DNA from: SAR116 cluster bacterium
Lineage (GTDB): Bacteria; Pseudomonadota; Alphaproteobacteria; Puniceispirillales; UBA1172
DNA length: 17,854 nucleotides
Reading direction: 5' to 3'
NCBI GenBank assembly: GCA_002691725.1
Contig: NZIT01000074.1
Coordinates: 10,701 to 28,554, forward strand
Shown: positions 1-7,000 of the stretch, piece after piece
Layout: each line of letters opens with the position of its first letter
Position numbering within the stretch: the first letter of the stretch is position 1
The notes under the pieces: model-generated
Seen by the model: the letters and a program-made list of their open reading frames with translations, nothing else
What the model was told of the DNA's origin: nothing
The model's database searches: none
Program-made: the position numbers and the translations under genes

Positions 1-1623
1 GGTGACAGTTGGGTTGAAGTCAATGGTGAAGCATACTCACCTAGTCAGATATCCAGTTTCATTCTGCGCAAACTGAAAGAAGACGCGGAGTCATATTTGG
101 GTGAGAGCGTCACCGAAGCGGTCATCACTGTGCCGGCTTATTTTAATGATGCTCAGCGGCAAGCCACTAAAGATGCTGGTAAAATTGCAGGTCTTGATGT
201 CTTGCGGATTATCAATGAGCCAACGGCAGCGGCGCTTGCCTATGGATTAGATAAAAAGGAATCTGGTGTCATTGTTGTCTATGATCTTGGCGGCGGCACG
301 TTTGATGTCTCTATTTTGGAGGTCGGCGATGGCGTTTTTGAAGTTAAATCGACCAATGGTGATACGTTCCTCGGTGGTGAAGATTTTGATCAGCGCATTA
401 TTGATTTCCTTGCTGATGAGTTTCAAAAAGAAAACGGCATTGATTTGCGGTCAGATAAACTGGCGCTTCAGCGACTGAAAGAGGCTGCTGAAAAAGCAAA
501 GATTGAGCTTTCTAGCAGTACTCAGACAGAGGTTAATCTGCCATTTATCACGGCTGATCAGTCAGGCCCCAAGCACCTCAATGTCAAAATGACACGGGCG
601 ACCCTGGAAAGTCTTGTTGATGATCTGGTTGAACGTTCATTGAAGCCATGTAAAGCGGCGCTCAAAGATGCTGGACTTAAAGCCAGCGATATTGATGAGG
701 TTATTCTGGTTGGCGGCATGACCAGAATGCCGAAGATATTTGAAAAAGTATCAGCATTTTTTGGAACCGAGCCACATCGCGGCGTTAACCCTGATGAGGT
801 GGTTGCCGCAGGTGCTGCCATTCAGGGCGGTGTGCTTAAGGGTGACGTTAAAGATGTTCTGCTTCTTGACGTGACGCCATTATCGCTTGGTATCGAAACG
901 CTAGGCGGTGTCTTTACCCGTCTGATTGATCGCAATACGACCATTCCGACCAAGAAAAGCCAGACCTTTTCAACCGCAGATGATAACCAGACAGCTGTGA
1001 CGATTAGAGTGTTTCAGGGTGAGCGAGAGATTGCGGCAGATAACAAATTGCTTGGTCAATTTGATTTGGTTGGTATTCCGGCCGCGCCGCGCGGCGTGCC
1101 GCAAATCGAAGTCACCTTTGATATTGATGCTAATGGCATTGTTAATGTCAGCGCCAAAGATACGGCAACCGGCAAAGAACAGCAGATCAAAATTCAAGCC
1201 TCAGGCGGGCTTAGTGATGATGATATTGAACAAATGGTTCAGGATGCTGAGGCTAATGCCGAAGATGACAAAAAGCGTAAGGAAAAAATCGAAGCTCGCA
1301 ATCAGGCAGAATCGCTTATTCATGGGGCGGAAAAAACCTTATCCGATCTCGATGACAAAGTTGATGATGATCTGAAAACAGCAACGACAGATGCTATTGC
1401 TGAACTAAGAACAGCGATTGACGATGACGATGACGAGGCGATTGCTGAAAAATCACAGGCGTTGAGCGCACAAATGATGAAACTAGGTGAAATTGCCTAC
1501 GCGCAACAAGAAGACGCTGATGACAGCTCTGATGATGCGGATAACGCGCCATCCGAAGATGGTGTTGTTGATGCTGAGTTTACTGAGGTTGACGATTCTG
1601 AAGATAAAAAATCAGCATCTTGA
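1..1623 (+). CDS. dnaK: Chaperone protein DnaK (Hsp70), 5' end missing
   Basis: ATP-driven cytoplasmic Hsp70 that binds exposed hydrophobic peptides with DnaJ and GrpE. The frame is open from base 1, so the gene begins upstream; 540 residues are present and roughly the first 100 (including the first phosphate loop) are absent, judged against the usual length of about 640. Visible family marks, numbered from base 1, are [10 protein letters not shown] at 41-50, the phosphate-2 motif DLGGGTFD at 95-102, the adenosine-site stretch [11 protein letters not shown], the interdomain linker [13 protein letters not shown], the beta substrate-binding domain, and an acidic helical lid. The C-terminus carries DAEFTEV, matching the conserved tail, followed by a Ser/Asp/Lys-rich extension. 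A TTG at 97 is an internal Leu codon, not a start. The next gene is dnaJ, 84 bases downstream across a hairpin. The identification is certain. Confidence 0.98.
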   Translation, partial: GDSWVEVNGEAYSPSQISSFILRKLKEDAESYLGESVTEAVITVPAYFNDAQRQATKDAGKIAGLDVLRIINEPTAAALAYGLDKKESGVIVVYDLGGGTFDVSILEVGDGVFEVKSTNGDTFLGGEDFDQRIIDFLADEFQKENGIDLRSDKLALQRLKEAAEKAKIELSSSTQTEVNLPFITADQSGPKHLNVKMTRATLESLVDDLVERSLKPCKAALKDAGLKASDIDEVILVGGMTRMPKIFEKVSAFFGTEPHRGVNPDEVVAAGAAIQGGVLKGDVKDVLLLDVTPLSLGIETLGGVFTRLIDRNTTIPTKKSQTFSTADDNQTAVTIRVFQGEREIAADNKLLGQFDLVGIPAAPRGVPQIEVTFDIDANGIVNVSAKDTATGKEQQIKIQASGGLSDDDIEQMVQDAEANAEDDKKRKEKIEARNQAESLIHGAEKTLSDLDDKVDDDLKTATTDAIAELRTAIDDDDDEAIAEKSQALSAQMMKLGEIAYAQQEDADDSSDDADNAPSEDGVVDAEFTEVDDSEDKKSAS

Positions 1624-1639
1624 TATCCATATGACACAT

Positions 1640-1683
1640 AAAACCATCCGTTCTGTTACGCTATAAACAGGTCGGGTGGTTTT
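1640..1683 (+). terminator. Hairpin between dnaK and dnaJ (terminator or attenuator)
   Basis: An imperfect inverted repeat fills most of the dnaK-dnaJ gap. The outer arms AAAACCATCCG (1640-1650) and CGGGTGGTTTT (1673-1683) pair over 11 positions with one G-T wobble. A 2x2 internal loop leads to an inner stem CTGTT (1653-1657)/AACAG (1666-1670) with an 8-base loop. The 3' arm ends in TTTT followed by GGTTT, so it looks like a weak intrinsic terminator. As it lies inside an expected chaperone operon, partial termination or mRNA processing that gives more DnaK than DnaJ is the likely role; this is inferred. Confidence 0.6.
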
Positions 1684-1707
1684 GGTTTAAGATAGAGTAT
1701 TTTATTC

Positions 1708-2844
1708 ATGGCTAAACGAGATTTTTATGATGTGCTGGGCGTCAACAAAGATGCTGATGGATCAGCGATTAAATCAGCTTATCGTAAATTAGCTATGAAA
1801 TATCATCCGGATCGTAACCCTGATGATAAATCCGCCGAAGATAAATTCCGTGAAGCTGCCGAAGCCTATGATGTTCTCAAAGATGATCAGAAGCGCGCTG
1901 CTTATGATCAATTTGGTCACGCTGCCTTTGATGGTCAAGGCGGTGGCGGCGGCGGATTTTCTGGATTTGGCGGTGGCGGTGGTGGCGGCTTCAGTGATAT
2001 TTTTGATGACATGTTTTCTGAGTTCATGGGCGGCGGTCGCCGTGGCCGCCGTGGTCAACAAAGCCGTAAAGGCGCTGACCTGCGATATGATTTGGAAGTC
2101 ACTTTAGAACAAGCCTTTGATGGTGATACCCAAAAGATTAGCATCCCTGTGCCTGCTACTTGTGATACCTGCGCCGGCAGTGGTGCCGCTAAGGGCAGCA
2201 AGCCAGTCACCTGTAACGCTTGTGGCGGTCATGGCAAAGTCCGCGCCCAACAGGGCTTTTTCTCAGTTGAGAGAACATGCCCGACCTGCCAGGGACAAGG
2301 TGAGACCATTTCAAAACCATGTGGATCATGTGGTGGTCAGGGACGTGTCCAAAAAAATAAGAGCCTTAATGTCAATATTCCAAAAGGCGTTGATACAGGA
2401 ACGCGGATAAGACTTTCGGGCGAGGGCGAAGCTGGCCTGCGAGGCGGCCCTGCTGGTGATCTTTATATTTTTATCAATGTCAAAGACCATTCGCTGTTCT
2501 CACGCGAGGGCAATAATCTCTTTATGACAATGCCTGTGCCGATGGTAAAAGTTATTCTTGGTGGATCGGTTGATATTCCTAGCCTTGATGGCAAGATGGC
2601 GCGTATTACGATCGATTCAGGGACGCAATCAGGGCATCGTTTGCGGCTTCGCGGTAAAGGTATGCCAGGGCTTCAAGGCCGTGGCCGTGGGGATATGTAT
2701 GTTGATATTCATGTCGAAACACCAATCAATCTCAGCTCACGCCAGAAAGAGCTGTTGAAAGAGTTTGATACCGCGGGCAAGAATCAGAACCCTGAATCAG
2801 ACTCATTTGTCAAACGTATCAAAAAGATGTTTGGCGAAAGCTAA
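1708..2844 (+). CDS. dnaJ: Chaperone protein DnaJ (type I Hsp40)
   Basis: Cytoplasmic co-chaperone that delivers substrates to DnaK and stimulates its ATPase. All type I parts are present in 378 residues, the normal length. The J domain (about 1-70) has HPD at 33-35. A Gly/Phe-rich linker (about 77-110) is encoded by repetitive GGC/GGT codons. Four zinc-binding CxxCxGxG repeats follow: Cys152/155, Cys169/172, Cys191/194 and Cys205/208. The C-terminal substrate-binding and dimerisation domains run from about 215 to the end. The ATG at 1708 begins the canonical [12 protein letters not shown]-terminus. No strong Shine-Dalgarno sequence is visible; the purine stretch GATAGAG is about 11 bases upstream. 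The gene follows dnaK in the same direction, separated by a hairpin. It looks intact. Confidence 0.98.
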   Translation: MAKRDFYDVLGVNKDADGSAIKSAYRKLAMKYHPDRNPDDKSAEDKFREAAEAYDVLKDDQKRAAYDQFGHAAFDGQGGGGGGFSGFGGGGGGGFSDIFDDMFSEFMGGGRRGRRGQQSRKGADLRYDLEVTLEQAFDGDTQKISIPVPATCDTCAGSGAAKGSKPVTCNACGGHGKVRAQQGFFSVERTCPTCQGQGETISKPCGSCGGQGRVQKNKSLNVNIPKGVDTGTRIRLSGEGEAGLRGGPAGDLYIFINVKDHSLFSREGNNLFMTMPVPMVKVILGGSVDIPSLDGKMARITIDSGTQSGHRLRLRGKGMPGLQGRGRGDMYVDIHVETPINLSSRQKELLKEFDTAGKNQNPESDSFVKRIKKMFGES

Positions 2845-2849
2845 GCTCC

Positions 2850-2901
2850 ATCGCTTGGCTACATCTCTTGGCCTTATCGCTTGGCTTTATCTTCGGGCCT
2901 T
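2850..2901. repeat. Four tandem 13-bp units downstream of dnaJ
   Basis: Four consecutive 13-base units begin 5 bases after the dnaJ stop: ATCGCTTGGCTAC (2850), ATCTCTTGGCCTT (2863), ATCGCTTGGCTTT (2876) and ATCTTCGGGCCTT (2889). Spacing is exact, and units 1 and 3 and units 2 and 4 resemble each other most, which suggests duplication of a 26-base pair of units. No coding role is apparent. It could be a slippage product, a protein-binding array or part of the dnaJ 3' untranslated region. Confidence 0.8.
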
Positions 2902-2940
2902 ATATATAGATCAGATCATCGGCGTGTTTTTGGATATGGG

Positions 2941-2981
2941 TTTTAACTGGACTTGTTAAAACTGGATGTTCAGACTATGTA
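2941..2981 (+). promoter_or_regulatory. Possible dapB promoter with overlapping inverted repeat
   Basis: TTGTTA (2954-2959) and TATGTA (2976-2981) with a 16-base spacer form a modest sigma-70-like pair about 65 bases before the dapB start. The -35 element overlaps a perfect 7-bp inverted repeat, TTTTAAC (2941-2947)/GTTAAAA (2955-2961), with a 7-base centre, which could be an operator or a weak hairpin. A second short dyad, GATCA-GAT-TGATC, lies at 3000-3012. The rest of the 2845-3046 gap holds the 13-bp repeats and AT-rich sequence. The assignment rests on consensus matching only. Confidence 0.35.
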
Positions 2982-3046
2982 TCAGTATCTTGGTATTTTG
3001 ATCAGATTGATCTTGCCAACACATTAAGCTGATGGGAGCTTTGAGG

Positions 3047-3850
3047 ATGACAGCACCACTTCGTATCGCCTTGCCTGGTGCGGCCGGCCGGATGGGACGT
3101 ATGATAGCAACATTGGCGGCGGCGGATGACAGATGTCAGATTGTTGCCGCATCGGATCAGCCAGACTCCCCGTTGCTTGGTCAAGATATAGGGGTGATGA
3201 ACCAACTGCCGCCTTTGGGGGTTACATTAACCGATGATGCGTCAGCGCTGTTTGCTGCCAGGCCAGATGTGATTATTGACTTTACTGCTCCTGCGGCAAC
3301 ACTTGCCCATGCCAAAATGGCGGCTAGCCATGATACGGCGATGGTTGTTGGGACGACTGGCTTGACGCAAAAAGACGGTGAGCATCTCGCTGCTCTGGCC
3401 GCTGATATTCCTATTGTCTGGTGTGCCAATACGTCTGTTGGAGTGACTTTATTGAACCGTTTGGTGGAACAAGTCGCCGCGCAACTCGTCGATGGCTGGG
3501 ATATTGAGGTGGTTGAAACCCACCACAAGCATAAAGTCGATGCGCCATCTGGAACGGCTCTAGCCCTGGCGCAAGCTGCAGCTCAAGGCCGCAAGGTTGA
3601 TCTCAATGCGGTGTCATCAATGGATCGGACAGGGGCAAGACAGGATGGCGATATCGGCTTTGCTGTGATGCGTGGCGGTGATGTAGCAGGTGAGCATAGT
3701 GTCATTTTCTATGGCCAGTCTGAACGCATTGAGCTAACCCATCGGGCGACAGATCGGGTTATTTTCGGGCGCGGCGCATTACGGGCGGCGAGCTGGATAC
3801 ATAGGCAACCGGCTGGCCTTTATTCTATGGATGATGTTCTCACTGATTAG
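3047..3850 (+). CDS. dapB: 4-hydroxy-tetrahydrodipicolinate reductase DapB
   Basis: Cytoplasmic NAD(P)H-dependent reductase of the diaminopimelate/lysine pathway, feeding peptidoglycan and protein synthesis. Numbered from 3047, the 267-residue product has the Rossmann glycine motif GAAGRMG at 11-17, VGTTGLT at 101-107, and the signature ETHHKHKVDAPSGTAL around 157-172. Within it His159, His160 and Lys163 fit the catalytic residues of the family. An in-frame ATG at 3032 would add five residues (MGALR), but it has no ribosome-binding site, whereas GGGAG at 3034-3038 sits 8 bases before the ATG at 3047; I therefore chose 3047. The 3' end overlaps the convergent DUF2244 gene by 11 bases. It may have its own promoter or read through from dnaJ. 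Confidence 0.96.
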   Translation: MTAPLRIALPGAAGRMGRMIATLAAADDRCQIVAASDQPDSPLLGQDIGVMNQLPPLGVTLTDDASALFAARPDVIIDFTAPAATLAHAKMAASHDTAMVVGTTGLTQKDGEHLAALAADIPIVWCANTSVGVTLLNRLVEQVAAQLVDGWDIEVVETHHKHKVDAPSGTALALAQAAAQGRKVDLNAVSSMDRTGARQDGDIGFAVMRGGDVAGEHSVIFYGQSERIELTHRATDRVIFGRGALRAASWIHRQPAGLYSMDDVLTD

Positions 3851-4376
3851 GATGCTGGTCTGATGGCTCATCAATCAGGCTAGTAATGGCTTTTGCTAAT
3901 TCGGGTTTTTCCTGATACGGCAGAAACGCCCCAATTTCTATTTTCTTGCCTTGGCCAGTTAGATAAAGCCGATAGCGTTCCAATAAATGCCGATCAGTAT
4001 CGGGCAGATTATCCATATCTTCGGTTTCAAGACGCACATTTAGCCATGCTAGCGGCATCTCCTCGGTGCTTATGCGGCCTTTGGCATCGGCCTGTTCGAT
4101 GCGGAGGACTGGCTTGGCTTTGGTGATGCGCTCAAAGCGTTTTGCGGTCGCCCGATGGTGGAGATGAAAAAACAGACATATCAATCCAAACTCAACACCA
4201 AAAAACCCAATAACAGGCCATGCTCCTAAAACCAAAAAAATGATGGAAAATAATAACCCGGTTAAAGCCATGGCAAGCAGCAGAAGAGCCGCGCCTTTTC
4301 GGCTCAAACTACAATACGGCCATAGTGTGATTGGCTTAGCGGTTGCTGTCATGACTTGCTTATCTGCCCTATCCAT
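3840..4376 (-). CDS. DUF2244 family integral membrane protein
   Basis: Unknown function; recognised as DUF2244, a family common in Alphaproteobacteria. Numbered from 4376, the 178-residue product has the family opening WPYCSLSRKG (19-28), two close membrane segments (about 29-50 and 55-72) joined by the hallmark GAWPVIGFFG (51-60), and a cytoplasmic-looking C-terminal part with a tryptophan (AWLNVRLE) and KIEIGAFLPYQEK. The start is uncertain. An upstream TTG at 4460 would add 28 residues unlike the family. ATG at 4376 and ATG at 4352 are both plausible, and neither has a good ribosome-binding site. The gene is head-to-head with nth, an arrangement I recall from other Alphaproteobacteria, so co-conservation is likely; a functional link is not established. 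Its 3' end overlaps dapB by 11 bases. Confidence 0.85.
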   Translation of the reverse strand: MDRADKQVMTATAKPITLWPYCSLSRKGAALLLLAMALTGLLFSIIFLVLGAWPVIGFFGVEFGLICLFFHLHHRATAKRFERITKAKPVLRIEQADAKGRISTEEMPLAWLNVRLETEDMDNLPDTDRHLLERYRLYLTGQGKKIEIGAFLPYQEKPELAKAITSLIDEPSDQHPNQ

Positions 4377-4417
4377 AGAAATTATGATAGACTGTAATCC
4401 CTTTTGGTCAATCCTGA

Positions 4418-4438
4418 TGCCATGATTACATGGTGGCA
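4418..4438. other. Small dyad in the DUF2244/nth divergent region
   Basis: CCATG (4420-4424) and CATGG (4429-4433) form a perfect stem with an ATTA loop. It extends by TG/CA pairing further out if a two-base TG bulge is allowed. It has no T-run on either strand, so a terminator is unlikely; it could be an operator shared by the two divergent genes or chance. Confidence 0.35.
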
Positions 4439-4455
4439 GATTGCCGCTTTCTAAG

Positions 4456-4492
4456 ACCAATGCCTAAAAAATAAACCAATGCTTAAAAATAA
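4456..4492. repeat. Two tandem 19/18-bp units in the nth leader
   Basis: ACCAATGCCTAAAAAATAA (4456-4474) is followed directly by ACCAATGCTTAAAAATAA (4475-4492), differing by one substitution and one A in the run. The pair ends just before the ribosome-binding site of nth and lies in the leader of the divergent DUF2244 gene. It looks like a recent duplication; the A-rich cores might raise DNA flexibility at a promoter. Confidence 0.75.
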
Positions 4493-4507
4493 CAGTGAGA
4501 TATGAAC

Positions 4508-5179
4508 ATGGCCGTAAAAACTGACAAAAAACCAACACCATCTATGACGAAAAAAGCCATAGCTGAAGCATTTGATCGCTTTGCTAAAACCATGCCTGAG
4601 GCGGCAACAGAATTACACTTCACCAATCCATACACGCTTTTGGTGGCGGTGGCTTTATCGGCACAGGCGACCGATGTTGGCGTCAATAAAGCGACGAAAT
4701 CGCTTTTTGAGATTGTTAAAACGCCGGCTGATATGTTGGCATTGGGGCTTGATGGTCTGATCGGTCATATCAAAACCATTGGCCTTTATAATAGCAAGGC
4801 GAAAAACCTCATTGCCATGGCTGAAATACTGATCAGCGATCATGATGGTATCGTGCCTGAAGACCGTGATGCGCTCGAAGCTTTACCAGGGGTTGGGCGG
4901 AAAACCGCTAATGTGGTTTTAAACGAAGCCTTTGGTCATCCAACGATTGCGGTTGATACGCATATTTTCAGATTAGGCAATCGGACAGGCATGGCACCGG
5001 GGAAAACGCCGCTTGAGGTGGAAAAAAATCTGCTAAAGCGGGTGCCTGAACACGCCTTGAAAGAGGCGCATCATTGGCTCATCTTACATGGCCGATATTG
5101 CTGTGTGGCGCGCAAACCACGTTGCTCTGACTGTATCATCAAAGATCTCTGCCGATTTAAGGATAAAACGCCTGATTAG
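4508..5179 (+). CDS. nth: Endonuclease III (DNA glycosylase/AP lyase)
   Basis: Removes oxidised pyrimidines in base-excision repair and cleaves the abasic site. Numbered from 4508, the 223-residue product shows the helix-hairpin-helix LPGVGRKTANVVL (126-138) with catalytic Lys132, the catalytic Asp150 in VDTHIFRLGNRTG, and a [4Fe-4S] loop with Cys199, Cys206, Cys209 and Cys215 in the exact C-x6-C-x2-C-x5-C spacing. An extra Cys198 precedes the cluster. AGTGAG (4494-4499) lies 8 bases before the ATG at 4508 and only 2 bases before an in-frame ATG at 4502, so 4508 is preferred; the alternative adds two residues. The basic N-terminal 15 residues are a short extension. It is divergent from DUF2244 and convergent with the lipoprotein gene. 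Confidence 0.96.
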   Translation: MAVKTDKKPTPSMTKKAIAEAFDRFAKTMPEAATELHFTNPYTLLVAVALSAQATDVGVNKATKSLFEIVKTPADMLALGLDGLIGHIKTIGLYNSKAKNLIAMAEILISDHDGIVPEDRDALEALPGVGRKTANVVLNEAFGHPTIAVDTHIFRLGNRTGMAPGKTPLEVEKNLLKRVPEHALKEAHHWLILHGRYCCVARKPRCSDCIIKDLCRFKDKTPD

Positions 5180-5190
5180 AACGCCAAATT

Positions 5191-5222
5191 AAAAATAAGG
5201 CTGGTGACAAGGCTGCCTATTT
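5191..5222. terminator. Possible bidirectional terminator between nth and the lipoprotein gene
   Basis: AAAAATAAGGC (5191-5201) and GCCTATTT (5215-5222) pair with one bulged base around a 13-base loop. Read on the minus strand, the stem is followed by TTTTTAATTT, a fair terminator for the lipoprotein gene, though the stem overlaps its stop codon. On the plus strand the T-run is short. The 37-base gap between two convergent genes is where a shared terminator would be expected. Confidence 0.35.
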
Positions 5223-5798
5223 CCCGGCTTTGCGGCTAGCAAGGTTTTCATAACAAGCCTCAGCATCAATATTTTGGTGCTGAATACGGCTTCTGCCATG
5301 CCATGCTATGATCTCAATATGGCCATTCTTAGGAAATAGCGTAAAGTCAATAATACATGTTTCTAATTTATATTGATGCACCTCACCTTCCCCATCACGG
5401 CGAATATAATCGGCATTTCCCAGAACTTGAACAAGCTCAGTATTTTGCCAGCCCATCGTATTAGCTGGATAAAACTTTGGCACAGTAGGTGCTGGTGGTG
5501 GTGCGATACTTGCTGGCTCAATGGCGGTCAATGTCGTCTCTGGTACTTTTGCGGCAACATGGGTTGGCATGGTGGTGTTTTGGCTAAAACCAGTATTATC
5601 TGCAGTTGTATCACCCGATCTTGTATCACTTGGTGAAGGTATTGGTACAGCATCACTGATATCAGGCAGATTATCGTCGCTAGGGATAATGGTGCCAGTG
5701 GCGCTTGATATTTCTTGAATAAGAGGCTGACAACCAGAAATTTGGCTTGCCAATGCGCTTATAATTATTCCAAACTTAATAGTCGTTCTAGCACCCAT
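5217..5798 (-). CDS. Putative lipoprotein with conserved C-terminal domain, function unknown
   Basis: I do not recognise a characterised function. The 193-residue product starts with a short basic and hydrophobic signal (MGARTTIKFGIIISALASQ) and a lipobox-like ISGC with Cys23, so export and lipidation are likely. Residues 24-108 are low-complexity Ser/Thr/Pro/Asp linker ending in PPPAPTVP. The folded part is about 115-185: WQNTELVQVLGNADYIRRDG, then EVHQYKLETCIIDFTLF. This pattern of a short helix, LLG-like turn, RRxG, (W/H)QY and a Cys-containing strand resembles small alphaproteobacterial lipoproteins and recalls the SmpA/BamE-type fold; that comparison is from memory. Cys148 and Cys182 could form a disulfide. 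The ATG at 5798 has no clear ribosome-binding site but gives a complete signal peptide. The gene is divergent from the kinase gene. Confidence 0.8.
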   Translation of the reverse strand: MGARTTIKFGIIISALASQISGCQPLIQEISSATGTIIPSDDNLPDISDAVPIPSPSDTRSGDTTADNTGFSQNTTMPTHVAAKVPETTLTAIEPASIAPPPAPTVPKFYPANTMGWQNTELVQVLGNADYIRRDGEGEVHQYKLETCIIDFTLFPKNGHIEIIAWHGRSRIQHQNIDAEACYENLASRKAGK

Positions 5799-5802
5799 GT
5801 AG

Positions 5803-5839
5803 TCTAATTAGATTGGCATTGGTAATAATTCAATATAAA
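5803..5839 (+). promoter_or_regulatory. Possible kinase promoter plus TCTAATTAGA palindrome
   Basis: The AT-rich 73-base divergent spacer holds TTGGCA (5813-5818) and TATAAA (5834-5839) with a short 15-base spacer, or TAAAGA (5836-5841) at 17 bases. A perfect 10-bp palindrome TCTAATTAGA (5803-5812) abuts the -35 element and lies 4 bases from the lipoprotein start, so a regulator bound there could act on both genes. AAGGG at 5860-5864 is the kinase ribosome-binding site, 7 bases before its ATG. Confidence 0.35.
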
Positions 5840-5871
5840 GAATCATTGTTTTTAAATTAAAGGGTAAAAAA

Positions 5872-6918
5872 ATGTCAGTGGCCAGTTCAGACCATACTAA
5901 TAATCACGCCAATAATCATGCCAATAATCACGCAAGCATCATTACCGTTGGTAACGCTATTGTTGATGTTATCGCTAAAGCAACGGATGATTTCATCACT
6001 GAGCAAGGGATGAAGAAAAATGCCATGAACTTGATTGATGCCGACCGTGCCACCACACTTTATGAGCGTATTGGCCCGGCGATTGAAGTATCAGGCGGCT
6101 CGGCGGCAAATACGGCGGCTGGCATTGCCTTATTGGGCGGCAATGCTGGTTTTATTGGAAAAATTGGTGATGATATGCTGGGCCGGATTTTCCGTCATGA
6201 CATTAATGCCATAGGGGTTAAATCTCATCTCGCTGCTGAGGAAGCGCTACAAACCGCGTGTTCCTATATTCTGGTGACGCCTGATAAACAGCGGACAATG
6301 AACACGTATTTGGGCGCCTCAATTACTCTAAAACCTGATGACATGAATGCTGATGCTATCGTAGCGGCCGATATCGTATATATCGAAGGCTATTTATATG
6401 ATGCCCCCGAAGGCCCGGCCTGTTGGGATAAAATTGCCAATGTCGCCCATGCTGCTGGAACCAAGATCGCCATTTCGCTTTCCGATGGGTGGTGCGTTGA
6501 ACGTCATAAACAAGCGATGCATCAATTCGTCAAAGATCATTGCGACATGGTGCTTTGTAACGCGGAAGAAGCTCGGCTTATGTTCAATTCGGATAAAGAT
6601 GATGCGATCCGCCAATTACGGCAAATGGTAGCTGAGGTGGTCATTACCGATGGCGGCAACGGCTCGATTGCCTGTGCTGGTGATGATATCGCAACGATCA
6701 CCCCTGATCGTGATATCCCCGTCATGGATACGACAGGTGCTGGTGATCTTTATGCGGCGGGATATCTCTATGCCCGCCATCAAGGTGCTGATCTAAAGAC
6801 GGCGGTCAATCTGGCCACGATTACTGCGAGTGAGGTGATCAGTCATATTGGGGCGCGGCCGCAAGCCGATTTGATTGCGCTTGCCAGCCCGCATATGCCT
6901 GACCATTTTTTTGGATGA
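5872..6918 (+). CDS. PfkB-family carbohydrate/nucleoside kinase, adenosine kinase-like
   Basis: Cytoplasmic ATP-dependent kinase of the ribokinase superfamily; the opening VGNAIVDVIA and overall style best match bacterial proteins annotated as adenosine kinase, but the substrate cannot be proved from sequence. In the 348-residue product the first PfkB signature lies at about 75-101 (GGSAANTAAGIALLGG...KIGDD), the NxxE metal/phosphate motif is NAEE at 230-233, and the second signature DTTGAGD at 286-292 contains the catalytic base Asp292. AAGGG lies 7 bases before the ATG. The first 21 residues are an Asn/His-rich extension containing three NNHA repeats, not part of the kinase fold. mutS follows after 82 bases; separate or joint transcription is unclear. 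Confidence 0.93.
   Translation: MSVASSDHTNNHANNHANNHASIITVGNAIVDVIAKATDDFITEQGMKKNAMNLIDADRATTLYERIGPAIEVSGGSAANTAAGIALLGGNAGFIGKIGDDMLGRIFRHDINAIGVKSHLAAEEALQTACSYILVTPDKQRTMNTYLGASITLKPDDMNADAIVAADIVYIEGYLYDAPEGPACWDKIANVAHAAGTKIAISLSDGWCVERHKQAMHQFVKDHCDMVLCNAEEARLMFNSDKDDAIRQLRQMVAEVVITDGGNGSIACAGDDIATITPDRDIPVMDTTGAGDLYAAGYLYARHQGADLKTAVNLATITASEVISHIGARPQADLIALASPHMPDHFFG
5899..5934 (+). repeat. Three in-frame 12-bp repeats encoding NNHA
   Basis: AATAATCACGCC (5899), AATAATCATGCC (5911) and AATAATCACGCA (5923) are nearly identical 12-base units encoding residues 10-21 of the kinase as (Asn-Asn-His-Ala)x3. The unit length keeps the frame, so copy-number change would lengthen or shorten only the N-terminal tail. 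Confidence 0.9.
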
Positions 6919-7000
6919 TTTATTTGGATTGATGATGGTTTTCTGCGTATTGTGCTTTAGGATAAATTGATGATCTGATTGCAGAAAAAGAGCGCTACTC

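Noticed and set aside
1961..2045. GGC/GGT-rich repeat in dnaJ as a separate repeat element.
   Set aside because: It encodes the normal Gly/Phe-rich linker of DnaJ.
2765..2959. Small hydrophobic open frame covering the dnaJ end and the 13-bp repeats.
   Set aside because: It begins inside dnaJ in another frame, its hydrophobic part is just translated repeat, and no ribosome-binding site or recognisable domain was seen.
3032..3046. Upstream in-frame ATG for dapB (five extra residues).
   Set aside because: No ribosome-binding site precedes it, while GGGAG is correctly spaced for the ATG at 3047, and numbering from 3047 places the catalytic His/Lys at the usual family positions.
4377..4460. TTG start at 4460 for the DUF2244 protein.
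   Set aside because: It would add 28 residues that do not resemble the family N-terminus and would run into the tandem repeat; internal ATGs are more credible.
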